Shown here: piece by piece, positions 46,516 through 55,783 of the stretch
Layout of the letters: each line of letters opens with the position of its first letter
Position numbering within the stretch: the first letter of the stretch is position 1
Origin: Shewanella eurypsychrophilus
GTDB taxonomy: Bacteria; Pseudomonadota; Gammaproteobacteria; Enterobacterales; Shewanellaceae
Reading direction: 5' to 3'
NCBI RefSeq assembly: GCF_007004545.3
Contig: NZ_CP045503.2
Location: 5,086,501 to 5,150,500 of the forward strand
Length of the DNA stretch: 64,000 nt
Position numbers and translations under genes: made by a program
Notes under the pieces: model-generated
What the model was told of the DNA's origin: nothing
Databases searched by the model: none
Seen by the model: only the letters and a program-made list of their open reading frames with translations

Positions 46516-48414
46516 TTACTTTAGTTTAAACTGTTCGACTAAGGTATTTAACTGGCGCTGTGCTGCAGTCAATTCGATTGTTTCATTGACCGTTTTTTCT
46601 CCATTCACAGATAGCTCGGCAACCATCTCACTCATCGAAGATATATTACGGGTGATCTCCGCAGACACTGCATTCTGCTCTTCGGCAGCTGTCGCGATCT
46701 GAGTATTCAACTCGGTGATCTGCTCAACTGAATCACTAATCACCCCAAGATCCTCGGCAACCAGATGTGTAGCTTGGCTTGTTTTTTGACAGGTATCTTT
46801 TGTCGCTTGCATGGCTAACATGGCCGCATCAGCTCCGCGACGCAACTTAGCCAATGTACACTCAATTTCGGCCGTACTTGTCTGAGTTCGGGCTGCTAAA
46901 GCTCTTACTTCATCGGCAACGACGGCAAAACCCCTTCCTTGCTCTCCTGCACGCGCAGCCTCGATGGCCGCGTTTAACGCCAAAAGATTAGTTTGATCGG
47001 CAATATCTCCGATAACTTTAAGTACATTGGTTATATCTAACGTATCTTTATCGATTGCGGCAATATCGGCAGCGGTCTTGTCGACCTCCAACGCTAACTG
47101 GGCGACAGTCTCTTCGGCCTGAGCGACAACCACTTTAGACTTAGTCGCTTGAGAGTGAGTATTTTGGGTAAACAGCGCCGTTTCCGAGGCATTGTTAGCG
47201 ACATCATTTGCGGTCGCACTCATCTCCTCGATCGCTGTCACTACCTGCTCAGTTTCCTGGGTGTGAGCATTTAATATTTCAGCGTTTGAATCTGTCTGCG
47301 CCCTCAAGCGCTCGGCACTGTGAGAGATATTATTTGCTGACCCCTTTATCTCCAGCATCATCGCCTGCAAGCTGGCAATGAAACGGTTTATTCCTGCTGA
47401 TATTTGCCCTAGATCATCGTTACTACCGACGGTTAACCTACGAGTGAGATCGCCATTCCCCGTAGATAGAGCACTAACCATCTCCTTGAGCTCAAGAATA
47501 GGCCGATATAAGATTCTTAATATTCCAAGAGAGGCCAAAACTGATATCAGCAGCATAACCAGTGAAAGCATAATTGCATTCTTCAGGGCTGTATCTACTC
47601 CTGCGTAAGCCACCGCTTTATCCACGCCAATGAACAGATACCAACGTTTGCCATTGACCAAGTCTATCGCCTTAGTAAAAGCCAATTTATCTACACCGTT
47701 AAATCTGTACTCTTGCTGCGTTTCAATATTCGCTAACATCCGCCTTTCGACATCACGCAAACCTATGTCAGAAAAGCTATCATCAAGCCTATAATCTCCT
47801 GAGCTGGATGCCATGATATTTCCGAAACCATCCGCTATTACTGCGAAAGCACCTGGAAAATTAATATCTGTAACGGTGGCATCTAACATTGAGAGCTCTA
47901 TGCTACCAAAAATAGCACCGTCTCCCAGATTACTGACGATCGATACACCTTGCTCGCCTGTATATTTGTCGATATAAATATCAGTAATATCTAATCCGTT
48001 TGTACTCCGCCCTTGTTGATACCAGGGACGTACACGAGGGTCATAATCGGCGGGGCTCATCCCGTTTGTCCAACCATGATCACTGGTCGAGGAGTAGGCG
48101 ATACCGGATTCAAACCCTAAACATATATTGGTCAAATGACTGCCGCTCTGAGCCAGCCTAGCAACAAGAGCAAAATCTTTATCAATCATGCCATTCTTGT
48201 AATTACTAACGATAGAATCGACCGCTAACACTTGATTATCAAACCAAGTGCTAAGTTTATTTGATTCATAATCGACTAAGGCTAAGCTTTTCTCATTAAC
48301 ACTCTGAATCGTGGTATCTCTGATATAGATATATGAAAGCCAATTAGAAACTAATAAGCTAATAGTCAGTAATATAACTGAAGATGATATTAATGCTTTT
48401 TTAAAATCCAACAA
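46516..48414 (-). CDS. Methyl-accepting chemotaxis protein with dCache sensor
   Basis: A 632-residue chemoreceptor: first membrane helix about residues 8-30, a periplasmic dCache-type sensor (about 35-270) with the YDPRVRPWYQQG segment common in that fold, a second helix (about 275-297), a HAMP domain, and the signalling hairpin with the conserved tip NLLALNAAIEAARAGEQGRGFAVVADEVR-like stretch. It talks to CheA/CheW. It lies between the giant mucin-active gene and the urocanate reductase genes, but which ligand it senses is not known. Confidence 0.92.
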   Translation of the reverse strand: MLDFKKALISSSVILLTISLLVSNWLSYIYIRDTTIQSVNEKSLALVDYESNKLSTWFDNQVLAVDSIVSNYKNGMIDKDFALVARLAQSGSHLTNICLGFESGIAYSSTSDHGWTNGMSPADYDPRVRPWYQQGRSTNGLDITDIYIDKYTGEQGVSIVSNLGDGAIFGSIELSMLDATVTDINFPGAFAVIADGFGNIMASSSGDYRLDDSFSDIGLRDVERRMLANIETQQEYRFNGVDKLAFTKAIDLVNGKRWYLFIGVDKAVAYAGVDTALKNAIMLSLVMLLISVLASLGILRILYRPILELKEMVSALSTGNGDLTRRLTVGSNDDLGQISAGINRFIASLQAMMLEIKGSANNISHSAERLRAQTDSNAEILNAHTQETEQVVTAIEEMSATANDVANNASETALFTQNTHSQATKSKVVVAQAEETVAQLALEVDKTAADIAAIDKDTLDITNVLKVIGDIADQTNLLALNAAIEAARAGEQGRGFAVVADEVRALAARTQTSTAEIECTLAKLRRGADAAMLAMQATKDTCQKTSQATHLVAEDLGVISDSVEQITELNTQIATAAEEQNAVSAEITRNISSMSEMVAELSVNGEKTVNETIELTAAQRQLNTLVEQFKLK

Positions 48415-48510
48415 TTCAGAATTTCCCTATCAGTAAAAATATAATCAAACATGCACAGAGCTAGTGTGCAAAATAATAAAAAGTGAATTAACCATGACAT
48501 ACAAATGATC

Positions 48511-48618
48511 TCAACATTGGTATGGGCTAGTCATCAATACAGCCAGAGTCAGACTGCATAACAGCAATACCAGAGCACTTAGGATAACAATGGTGCGTAA
48601 TGATTTATCAAACTCCAT
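48511..48618 (-). CDS. Putative 35-residue membrane peptide
   Basis: Reads MEFDKSLRTIVILSALVLLL and continues CSLTLAVLMTSPYQC before the stop. A short charged start is followed by one hydrophobic helix of about 22 residues. TAGGT stands a few bases before the ATG. It lies in the 260-base gap between apbE and the chemoreceptor gene. Only its composition and start support it. Confidence 0.45.
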   Translation of the reverse strand: MEFDKSLRTIVILSALVLLLCSLTLAVLMTSPYQC

Positions 48619-48674
48619 GGCTACCTACTATTCTCGTAAATGTTCTTTCGCTAGTGATCTCGTATAGATAACTG

Positions 48675-49682
48675 TCATTTAAATAAATAGGGGGAGATAC
48701 TGTCACTGAAATGAGTGCTAATACCACTGTCAGTCTGCTCGATTAACATCACTGCTAGCCCTAGTTCATTGGCTAACTGCATCGTTCGCTCCGCACTCAA
48801 GATCATCATGGCAGTTGCAAAACCATCGGCTACTGCGCATTGCTGGTGCAGTACTGTCGCCGATACAACTTTGTTGCCGACCGGCATTCCCGTTGACGGA
48901 TCAATAATATGACTCAAGGTCTTGTCATCGCTCTCGATATAATTGACATAGCTACCCGACGTCGCCATCGACATATCTTTAAGGGTGAGCAGTTGCTGTA
49001 CCTCCAGACTGAATTTCTGTGGACGAGTCACGGCAACTATCCAATCTCTGCCCCTGACACCAACTCCACGAGTTCGCAGCTCTCCGCCAATCTCGACCAA
49101 ATAATTAACCACACCCGCATCATCAAGAACCTTGGCGACACGATCCACACCATAGCCTTTTGCCACTGCAGAGGGATTGATCTCTAGGCCTCTTATTACT
49201 TTCGTCACCATTCCCGAGTCTAAGGTAAAGCCATCCATACCTGTTTTTGAGCGGGCTAACTCTAATTGACCACGGTCCTTATGTTGCAGGTTTCTATGCT
49301 TAACACCAAAGCCCCAGAACTCAATGACTGGCCCTAAAGTCACATCTAGCGCACCATCAGTTTGCGCAGAGACACTCCTAGATATTTTGAGTACATCCCA
49401 AAGTCTCTCTGATACTGAGGTAGGAGAACCTACAACAGTTAAGTTGAACATTGATATCTCAGAATCCGCACGATAAACCGAGAGAGATTGATTAACCCTC
49501 TCTAGCTCCTGCTCCACTAACGCCTTTATCTCCTGCTTCGTCGCTGAGCTATCTTGTAGGCGCAACTGTATGGTGTAAGTTGTTCCCATTGTATTACCGG
49601 TTATCTGCTCGATATTGATATGCGCCCATGCCTGAGACATAAACAGAAAAGGGACTAACCAGCTTATCGTCAGGAGTTTCAT
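48675..49682 (-). CDS. apbE: FAD:protein FMN transferase
   Basis: A 335-residue exported enzyme that attaches FMN from FAD to a threonine or serine of partner flavoproteins. Signal peptide MKLLTISWLVPFLFMSQAWA; family marks are ITGNTMGTTYTIQL, DGALDVTLGPVIEFWGFG, NPSAVAKGYGVDRVA and LSHIIDPSTGMPV. I start at 49682; the frame extends to a TTG at 49706. The likely target is the FMN site (Thr92) of the UrdA protein encoded next door. A terminator separates the two genes. Confidence 0.92.
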   Translation of the reverse strand: MKLLTISWLVPFLFMSQAWAHINIEQITGNTMGTTYTIQLRLQDSSATKQEIKALVEQELERVNQSLSVYRADSEISMFNLTVVGSPTSVSERLWDVLKISRSVSAQTDGALDVTLGPVIEFWGFGVKHRNLQHKDRGQLELARSKTGMDGFTLDSGMVTKVIRGLEINPSAVAKGYGVDRVAKVLDDAGVVNYLVEIGGELRTRGVGVRGRDWIVAVTRPQKFSLEVQQLLTLKDMSMATSGSYVNYIESDDKTLSHIIDPSTGMPVGNKVVSATVLHQQCAVADGFATAMMILSAERTMQLANELGLAVMLIEQTDSGISTHFSDSISPYLFK

Positions 49683-49726
49683 ATAAGGCCTAATATTCCA
49701 GTTCAAAAAGCTGTATCTTTGATGAG

Positions 49727-49758
49727 AAAATGCCGTTCACCTCAGTGAACGGCATTTT
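49727..49758 (-). terminator. Rho-independent terminator after urdA
   Basis: Stem AAAATGCCGTTCAC / GTGAACGGCATTTT, loop CTCA (CTCA or TGAG by strand). It lies 22 bases past the urdA stop and before apbE. Confidence 0.85.
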
Positions 49759-49780
49759 ATTTTTAAGCAAATACTATCGA

Positions 49781-51535
49781 TTATTGTGCTGCCGCTTCTT
49801 TACCTGCGATACGGCCAAACACAGTAATATCGGTAATGGCATTGCCACCTAAGCGGTTAGAACCATGAGTCATACCGGTAACTTCACCTGCAGCAAACAA
49901 GCCTGCTATAACTTTACCTTGGGTATCTAGCACACGAGTGTGAGTATCGGTGACCAAGCCACCCATAGTGTGATGAACTGATGGCTTAGCAACCAGCATA
50001 TAGAAAGGAGGCTTCATAATAGTCTTGAGCCCACCACGATGGTTAAACTCTTTATCATCACCCGCTGTTGCAAACTGATTAACACGGCCAACCTGAGCCA
50101 TCAGTGCCTTTTCATCGATACCAAACTTGCCCGCAAGCTCTTCGATTGAATCAGCCTTAAACATCATGCCCTTACGGTTTAGCTCACCAAACTCATCTTT
50201 ATGAACACCGACAACACCGGCAATATCCTCAATCTCGCCGCCCCATAGAACATAAGCTTGCTGCTCAGTCTGGGCTAAGATTGCACGACTGATCACATCA
50301 CGACGTTCCAGCTCTTCAACAAATCGGTTACCCTCTTTGTTGACAACGATTGCGCCAAAAAAACGTGAATCGGCGATCAAAGAGATCACCCCAGTATCGA
50401 TATGACAGATAGGGTAAGTCTGAATAGACTCCATGTTATGCGTGCCAGCATTAAGCTTCTCAGCCATCACGATACCGTCACCCATAATTCCGCGAGCATT
50501 GGTGGTGCCATAACGGTTATCCAGCTCTGGTACATATTTAGTACGCATTTCAACGTTTGCACCAAAACCGCCAGTAGCCATGATCACGCCACGCTTGGCG
50601 TAATATGTGATCACCTGGCCATTCTTTTCTGCTTCAACACCGATGACGCGTCCGTTCTGATCTTTAATCAACGCAGTGGCTGTAGTACGAGTATGGATCG
50701 GGATCTGCAGCTCATCGGTTTTAGCCATAAACTTGCTGATCCATTCGGCGCCTGTATGGTTACGAGGGATCAAGGCACGCTTAACGCTGTGACCGCCAAA
50801 TTGAAACAATTGATCTTGGTAAAAGTCGACCTTGATATAATCTCTAAGCCACAGCGCTGCAGGAAGAGCCTGCTCGGCCAAAATCTGTACCATCTCAGGG
50901 CTACCCAGATAGTCGCCACCTTTAAGGGTATCTTTAACAAACAGTTCGATACTGTCTTCGATGCCCATCTTCTTCTGAACCCAGTTACCCGGCACGTTCA
51001 TCTGACCACCAGTGATCAAACTGTTACCACCAACCGTTGGCATCTTCTCGATAATCACCACACTAGCACCGGCATTTTTTGCCGTTATCGCCGCACTGAA
51101 ACCCGCGCCACCTGAGCCGATGATCACCACATCGAAGTTCTGTTCACTATCAATCAGCAATTGTGGCTTATCATTACTCTTGGCCAAGCCTGCTATCAAG
51201 GTGACACCTGCGGCTGCCAAAGAGCTTTCAACAGCTTCTTTAAATGCACTACTTGTAACTGTAGCGCCACTGATCCCATCAACTTGGGTACTGTTATTGG
51301 CAATCATCGCATCTTTCATTTCGGTAAATACCGATGCGGCCAATACCTTATTTTCGTTCTGCTTAAGAATACTGATATCAAGCAACTGACCATTTTTAGT
51401 CTCGGTCTGAACCAGTATTTCTCCATGCTTACCGAATGCCGAACCTTCAGTCTTAGTTAACTGATCGCTCTCTTTTACTGAGCAGCCCATAACCAATGCC
51501 ACAATGGCACTGGCGAGTATTGTTTTTTTAATCAC
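49781..51535 (-). CDS. urdA: Urocanate reductase (periplasmic FMN/FAD flavoprotein)
   Basis: A 584-residue flavoprotein that reduces urocanate to imidazole propionate as a respiratory acceptor. The N-terminus is a lipoprotein signal (VMGC, Cys18). An FMN_bind domain carries DGISGAT with FMN-accepting Thr92. The FAD domain opens VVIIGSGGAGFSAAI. Active-site residues I recall for S. oneidensis UrdA (Tyr373, Asp388, Arg411, His520, Arg560) are all present here at a constant +1 offset (Y374, D389, R412, H521, R561). Tyr and Asp replace residues of fumarate reductases, so urocanate is the likely substrate. It lacks a heme domain. The channel gene is 29 bases upstream. Confidence 0.9.
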   Translation of the reverse strand: MIKKTILASAIVALVMGCSVKESDQLTKTEGSAFGKHGEILVQTETKNGQLLDISILKQNENKVLAASVFTEMKDAMIANNSTQVDGISGATVTSSAFKEAVESSLAAAGVTLIAGLAKSNDKPQLLIDSEQNFDVVIIGSGGAGFSAAITAKNAGASVVIIEKMPTVGGNSLITGGQMNVPGNWVQKKMGIEDSIELFVKDTLKGGDYLGSPEMVQILAEQALPAALWLRDYIKVDFYQDQLFQFGGHSVKRALIPRNHTGAEWISKFMAKTDELQIPIHTRTTATALIKDQNGRVIGVEAEKNGQVITYYAKRGVIMATGGFGANVEMRTKYVPELDNRYGTTNARGIMGDGIVMAEKLNAGTHNMESIQTYPICHIDTGVISLIADSRFFGAIVVNKEGNRFVEELERRDVISRAILAQTEQQAYVLWGGEIEDIAGVVGVHKDEFGELNRKGMMFKADSIEELAGKFGIDEKALMAQVGRVNQFATAGDDKEFNHRGGLKTIMKPPFYMLVAKPSVHHTMGGLVTDTHTRVLDTQGKVIAGLFAAGEVTGMTHGSNRLGGNAITDITVFGRIAGKEAAAQ

Positions 51536-51564
51536 TGTGTTATTCCTATTTGATCAATCTGATA

Positions 51565-52311
51565 CTAGAAGCTAAAGCCAACCGCAACGCCATATTCGAT
51601 GCCATCATTAGGCGTTGCGCCCCAGCTGTCGAAATGTGTCATATGTAATTTGGTATAGAAAGACTCGGTCATACTTGTCTTCAACGTCGTGATAATTTGA
51701 TGACCATAACTGGCGTAACCTAAGGTACTCATATGCTCCTCATCACGATCAAATTGCCCTTCATAGTTAACAGATAGAGAGTGCTTGAGCCCCATCGCTG
51801 AGAAAGGGTAGCGGGCATTGATCACCGCGGCATAGCCACTGATCCCATCGAAATGTGCTCCGGTTGGCGCTAAGCTTGCGGCTGAGTAATTGACACCCAC
51901 GCCCGCATTAAGAAAGAGACCGCCATACTTACGATTGGTGGTTACACCCAAATATAGGTTGTCCTCCATCACGGTTCGGTTAGAGACCAGAAAGTTTTGC
52001 ATCCAATAATTATATTTAGAATCAGAGATCTGCTTATCGACAATAATTAAAGATTTAACAGTTAGCTTGCCATCCTTATCATTCTGGGCATCATTTATCT
52101 CTCCAGGGTTTTCTAATTTAATATACGCAAGCAGCGTTCCCCAATCCGCTTTATTGAAATGAGTTAATTTAACGAAAGGTTGATCGTAAGCGCCGCCATT
52201 ATCATCCTTAGTGTCTGAGGTATAAGCTTTATATCCAACATCAACTGAGGTTGCAGAGATAGCAGGTGCGACCAGAAAAATAGAGAGTGCAGTTAAAATT
52301 TGCTTCTTCAT
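51565..52311 (-). CDS. OmpK/Tsx-like outer-membrane channel protein
   Basis: A 248-residue barrel: signal peptide MKKQILTALSIFLVAPAISA, then alternating strands (VDVGYKAYTSDTKDDNGGAY, GGLFLNAGVGVNYSA, HQIITTLKTSMTESFYTKLH) and a C-terminal Phe (GVAVGFSF). The pattern is of nucleoside-specific channel (Tsx/OmpK) proteins. As the first gene before urdA in one operon it may admit urocanate. Two direct-repeat boxes lie 173 and 215 bases upstream. Confidence 0.7.
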   Translation of the reverse strand: MKKQILTALSIFLVAPAISATSVDVGYKAYTSDTKDDNGGAYDQPFVKLTHFNKADWGTLLAYIKLENPGEINDAQNDKDGKLTVKSLIIVDKQISDSKYNYWMQNFLVSNRTVMEDNLYLGVTTNRKYGGLFLNAGVGVNYSAASLAPTGAHFDGISGYAAVINARYPFSAMGLKHSLSVNYEGQFDRDEEHMSTLGYASYGHQIITTLKTSMTESFYTKLHMTHFDSWGATPNDGIEYGVAVGFSF

Positions 52312-52483
52312 ATAACAATTCCTTAATCATATTATTTAGTAACAGATTAAAGGAGCGAGTAATATACTTTGTGAGCGGCCTCTCCATCTGTTCAGTATTT
52401 AGTAAACACTGTGGTTTAAGGAAGTAAAAACATCAAAAACAATTAAAAGTACTGAAAACAGCTAAAAATAGTTAATTTTCAAT

Positions 52484-52542
52484 GTGAAAGTTACGTCAAA
52501 CCAAAAACACACAAAAAATAAAAACGTGAAAGTTACGTCAAA
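52484..52542. promoter_or_regulatory. Two identical 17-bp regulator boxes upstream of the channel-urdA operon
   Basis: gtgaaagttacgtcaaa occurs at 52484-52500 and 52526-52542, 42 bases apart (four helical turns). On the minus strand each reads TTTGACG-TAAC-TTTCAC, two 7-bp half-sites 11 bases apart, the geometry used by OmpR-type regulators. A third copy with two changes lies at 55449-55465. The rest of 52312-52687 holds only AT-rich sequence and the terminator. Confidence 0.7.
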
Positions 52543-52616
52543 TAATATAACGACAGAACAAATATAAAAGAAAGTAAGAAAGTAGACATCTAGAAAGGTA
52601 GTTATAAATAGAAGTT

Positions 52617-52652
52617 AAAAAAGAAGCTGATATTTATATCAACTTCTTTTTT
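52617..52652 (-). terminator. Terminator after the urd-linked kinase gene
   Basis: AAAAAAGAAG...TGATA pairs with TATCA...CTTCTTTTTT around loop TTTA, with one mismatch. It lies 36 bases past the kinase stop. Confidence 0.7.
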
Positions 52653-52687
52653 AATTAAAGATATAGAAAGAAGAACAGTAATCTAGT

Positions 52688-53899
52688 CTAAGAGTTAATT
52701 TTTAATGTTGCCCTAAACTGGTTATCCAATCTGGCTGAGTGATATGTCCAACCTAACTGCTGAGCTAAGCGCTCTACAAGCATTAACCCTAATCCAAAAC
52801 CACTACTATTGTGTGGTGACATCGAATTCACAATTTCAATAGTATGACTTGATTGCACTATCCTTATGCCTTGGGCTCCATGTTCTAAGCTATTACGCAC
52901 TAAATTGTTCAAAATAATGGTGAGTGGCTCTTTCTGCACCGTAATCTCTGTGTCATCACAAATTAGCTCTATCGGCAAGTAATTCCCTTTGGCGGCTTGT
53001 TGATCACTGACAACCTGACTGAGTAAATCTGCCAGCTTCACTGTACTGTGATGCATAGATGTACACTCAGAGCTCATTAACCACAATAAGGTTTCTGTAA
53101 TAGACTTCATCTGACGCGTCGCCAGACTAGCATGCAAAACCGGCCCTTCAAGTTGACCATGTTGAAGGGTTAGAATATCGAAAGACGATTGACATATTGC
53201 TATAGGCGTACGCAGTTCATGGCTAGCAAAACGCAAAAAAGATAACTCTCTTTGCTGCGCTTCTTTCAGCTGTTTAATCGAGATATCCAGGGCGTCGACT
53301 ATCGATTGCAACTCTGCATAGCATTGTTGAGGAAAATTAAGACTTTGCATTTTTTGCCAGTCATGCTGTTTAATCGCGCGACTGATCTGATGCACAGGAG
53401 AGATCACTCGACTTTGCATATATAAGGCAAGGCTAGCTACCACGCCAAAGGTCATAGTGATCAATAAGGCGATGGCCGCCATATTCTTAGGCGCAAATTC
53501 TAGATCATGAGTCGCATTGTAGTTTAGCCAGACATATAAATTCTCACCGGAACGCTGCTGATATACCATCAATGCATCGATGAACTGACCATTGTGGTGA
53601 TGATATTCAACTTCATTTATCGCTGTCGGTTGAATGCCTTGAGTAATCGATTTAACTTGCTCAGGAGCGCTGTTCCAATCTGTATATATTTTAATATTGT
53701 CTGTTTGGTAGAGGTTGCCCGTATCCACCAAATACTGCTCTGCCGCCTGGGCCGCACTTTTCATGGTGATGCTATGCATACTAAACATGCCTGTACACAT
53801 CATACATAGCGGAATAAATATGTTCATCAGTAAAGTGACCGCTAAGAACACCACGCCATAACATTGGTAGACACGCTTTAAGCTCATCTTATGTTTCAT
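52688..53899 (-). CDS. Sensor histidine kinase linked to urdA
   Basis: A 403-residue membrane kinase with two helices (about 10-36 and 144-167) around a periplasmic sensor of about 105 residues, then HAMP, the phospho-acceptor H227 in FASHELRTPIA, an N box (NNLVRNSLEHG) and a G2 box (GFGLGLMLVERL). The G1 box is unusual: where DxGxG is expected it reads EIVNSMSPHNSS. The chosen ATG at 53899 overlaps the regulator's stop by 11 bases. With the regulator it probably senses an urd-related signal; that is inference from position and the shared boxes. Confidence 0.85.
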   Translation of the reverse strand: MKHKMSLKRVYQCYGVVFLAVTLLMNIFIPLCMMCTGMFSMHSITMKSAAQAAEQYLVDTGNLYQTDNIKIYTDWNSAPEQVKSITQGIQPTAINEVEYHHHNGQFIDALMVYQQRSGENLYVWLNYNATHDLEFAPKNMAAIALLITMTFGVVASLALYMQSRVISPVHQISRAIKQHDWQKMQSLNFPQQCYAELQSIVDALDISIKQLKEAQQRELSFLRFASHELRTPIAICQSSFDILTLQHGQLEGPVLHASLATRQMKSITETLLWLMSSECTSMHHSTVKLADLLSQVVSDQQAAKGNYLPIELICDDTEITVQKEPLTIILNNLVRNSLEHGAQGIRIVQSSHTIEIVNSMSPHNSSGFGLGLMLVERLAQQLGWTYHSARLDNQFRATLKINS

Positions 53900-54563
53900 T
53901 AACACCAGCCTTTAAACATAAACCAACACCTCTTATGGTATGAAGATATTGATGCTTAAAGGGCTTATCAACGACTTTCCTCAAGAGGTGCATGTGACTT
54001 CTTAAGCTGTCGCTATCAGGTAAGCTATCTGGCCATAGTATGCGCTCAATCTCTTCGCGTTCAACGGTTTCAGGACTTCGCCTAGCGAGCAAAGATAATA
54101 TCTGCCATCCTGTTCTAGATAACGCTAACTCCTGACCTAAACGATGCACACTATGACCCGCAAAATCAAACTCAAGCTCACCTACTTTTAGCAATTTAGG
54201 TGCAGGTCTACGCTCAGCAACCACTCTCAATCTAGCGACAAGTTCCGGCATCGCAAATGGTTTAATTAAATAGTCATCCGCACCGACTTCAAAGCCTGAT
54301 AACTTATCTTGTAATCCACTGCGAGCAGTAAGCATGATCACTGGCGCAATCACGCGCTGATCTTTCCATCGCTTACAGGCTTCAAGCCCATCACCATCTG
54401 GTAAGTTCAGATCGAGAATGATGGCATCAAAGGGGCGACTATACACTTGGCTCTCCGCCTGTGCTAACGAGCCAGCATAATCACATTCGATATCGATGAG
54501 CTCGAGGTAATGAATAATATTTTTTGCCAGTAAATGGTTATCTTCAACGAGTAATACCAACAT
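53889..54563 (-). CDS. OmpR-type response regulator linked to urdA
   Basis: A 224-residue regulator. Receiver: E7-D8, phospho-acceptor D51 in IILDLNLPDGDG, T in MLTARSG, K in LIKPF. The C-terminal winged helix (about 128-220) ends HTIRGVGLCL. It lies 3 bases after the LuxR gene and overlaps the kinase gene. Direct-repeat boxes of the right geometry stand upstream of its own operon (55449) and of the channel-urdA operon (52484, 52526), so it is the most likely protein to bind them. Confidence 0.9.
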   Translation of the reverse strand: MLVLLVEDNHLLAKNIIHYLELIDIECDYAGSLAQAESQVYSRPFDAIILDLNLPDGDGLEACKRWKDQRVIAPVIMLTARSGLQDKLSGFEVGADDYLIKPFAMPELVARLRVVAERRPAPKLLKVGELEFDFAGHSVHRLGQELALSRTGWQILSLLARRSPETVEREEIERILWPDSLPDSDSLRSHMHLLRKVVDKPFKHQYLHTIRGVGLCLKAGVNET

Positions 54564-54566
54564 GCT

Positions 54567-55313
54567 TTATATAATCTCCAGCTGATGCGCAATATGAACC
54601 AAGTTCGCACGGTTACTTGCCGACAGCTTATTTCTCATAGACTCTAGATGATATTCCACTCCACGAATAGTTATGTGAAGCTCCTCCGATATCTCAGAGT
54701 TCTGTAATCCTTTTGCTACCATTTTTAGCGCTTTGATTGCTGTTTGATTAAAGAGGCTAACTTGGCGATAGGGGTTTAATTCCTGATGATAATGTTCAAA
54801 TAACACTGTCTGGAGCTGCTTGAGTGAGGTATCAAGATCAACAAGATCGAAATTGAGCTCTCTCTCTTTAGACAACAAGGTAAAACGTCCGCACCAAGCC
54901 TCTGATGCATAGTGGCGTACAGGATAACTTAGCACCGTTTTTATGCCGTAAGAGCTAAACAGCTTATTCGCTTTGTTGACCTGCCCACGTTCAGATAACT
55001 GATAGTAATAGGGCTGTTCTAATTTCAAGGCTAAACCAAAATTGATATCTCTAGGTGCGACTTGGTCTATGTAATGGCGTTGTATTTTTTGGGCGGTATG
55101 TGACGAGCTAAATACCCCACCTGAGCTATATAACATGCGTCTCGTCAGGATGCTTTTCTTACTGTTGAGCAAGTAATCTTGATACGCCCGATTTGGGATA
55201 CCCTGAAACCAAAATCCACCAAAACCGTGCGATGCTATAACTGACTTTATTGACTGCAATATTAAAGGAGAAATGACAAATTCTGCTAAACCATCGCTTT
55301 CTATATTTTGCAT
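54567..55313 (-). CDS. LuxR-family regulator
   Basis: A 248-residue regulator. The N-terminal 170 residues look like an autoinducer-binding or similar PAS-like domain (GFGGFWFQGIPNRAY, then YPVRHYASEAWCGRFTL). The C-terminal HTH is of LuxR type (ALKMVAKGLQNSEISEELHI, followed by a recognition helix VEYHLESMRNKL). It is first in an operon with the response regulator and kinase. The ligand is unknown; no LuxI-type synthase was seen in the window. Confidence 0.8.
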   Translation of the reverse strand: MQNIESDGLAEFVISPLILQSIKSVIASHGFGGFWFQGIPNRAYQDYLLNSKKSILTRRMLYSSGGVFSSSHTAQKIQRHYIDQVAPRDINFGLALKLEQPYYYQLSERGQVNKANKLFSSYGIKTVLSYPVRHYASEAWCGRFTLLSKERELNFDLVDLDTSLKQLQTVLFEHYHQELNPYRQVSLFNQTAIKALKMVAKGLQNSEISEELHITIRGVEYHLESMRNKLSASNRANLVHIAHQLEII

Positions 55314-55448
55314 GCGTCAACGAGCCTTTCATCTGCCTTCTATCTTTGTCGCTCACCATACTCAAAAACGCTACATTGATAAACTTTGAAAAACAAAATA
55401 TTCCAAGCAGTTAACAAAATGACAAATTATTTTAATCTAGTGGCACTT

Positions 55449-55465
55449 TTTGACGAAACTTTGAC
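55449..55465. promoter_or_regulatory. Third copy of the urd regulator box, upstream of the LuxR-regulator-kinase operon
   Basis: TTTGACGAAACTTTGAC, with a further G making two TTTGACG half-sites 11 bases apart, 136 bases upstream of the LuxR start. It matches the boxes at 52484 and 52526 (read on the minus strand) at 15 of 17 positions. The rest of the 470-base gap 55314-55783 holds nothing else clear. Confidence 0.65.
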
Positions 55466-55783
55466 GAAGAGTCAGATACACTTGACTAGTGTAAGGCTCA
55501 ACTTTAGTAATTAAGACTGCTAAATATATTATCAACAGTTATTAATATCGACACCCCCAAATAAGACTCATTGCACTGCCACTCTCTTCCTTGAGTATCT
55601 TAAATGACTAACACCACTGCGGAACACATTGTAAGCACCTGATATTCAAGCCAAATAATGACATTAACGCTAATTAATATTTCAACTCATAATTCCGCTT
55701 TACTTCAATAGAAAAAGTTCTAAAATCCGCCTCCAGATTCAATCGTTTAACCAAAAAATTAAACTGTTCACTAGGAGATAAAG

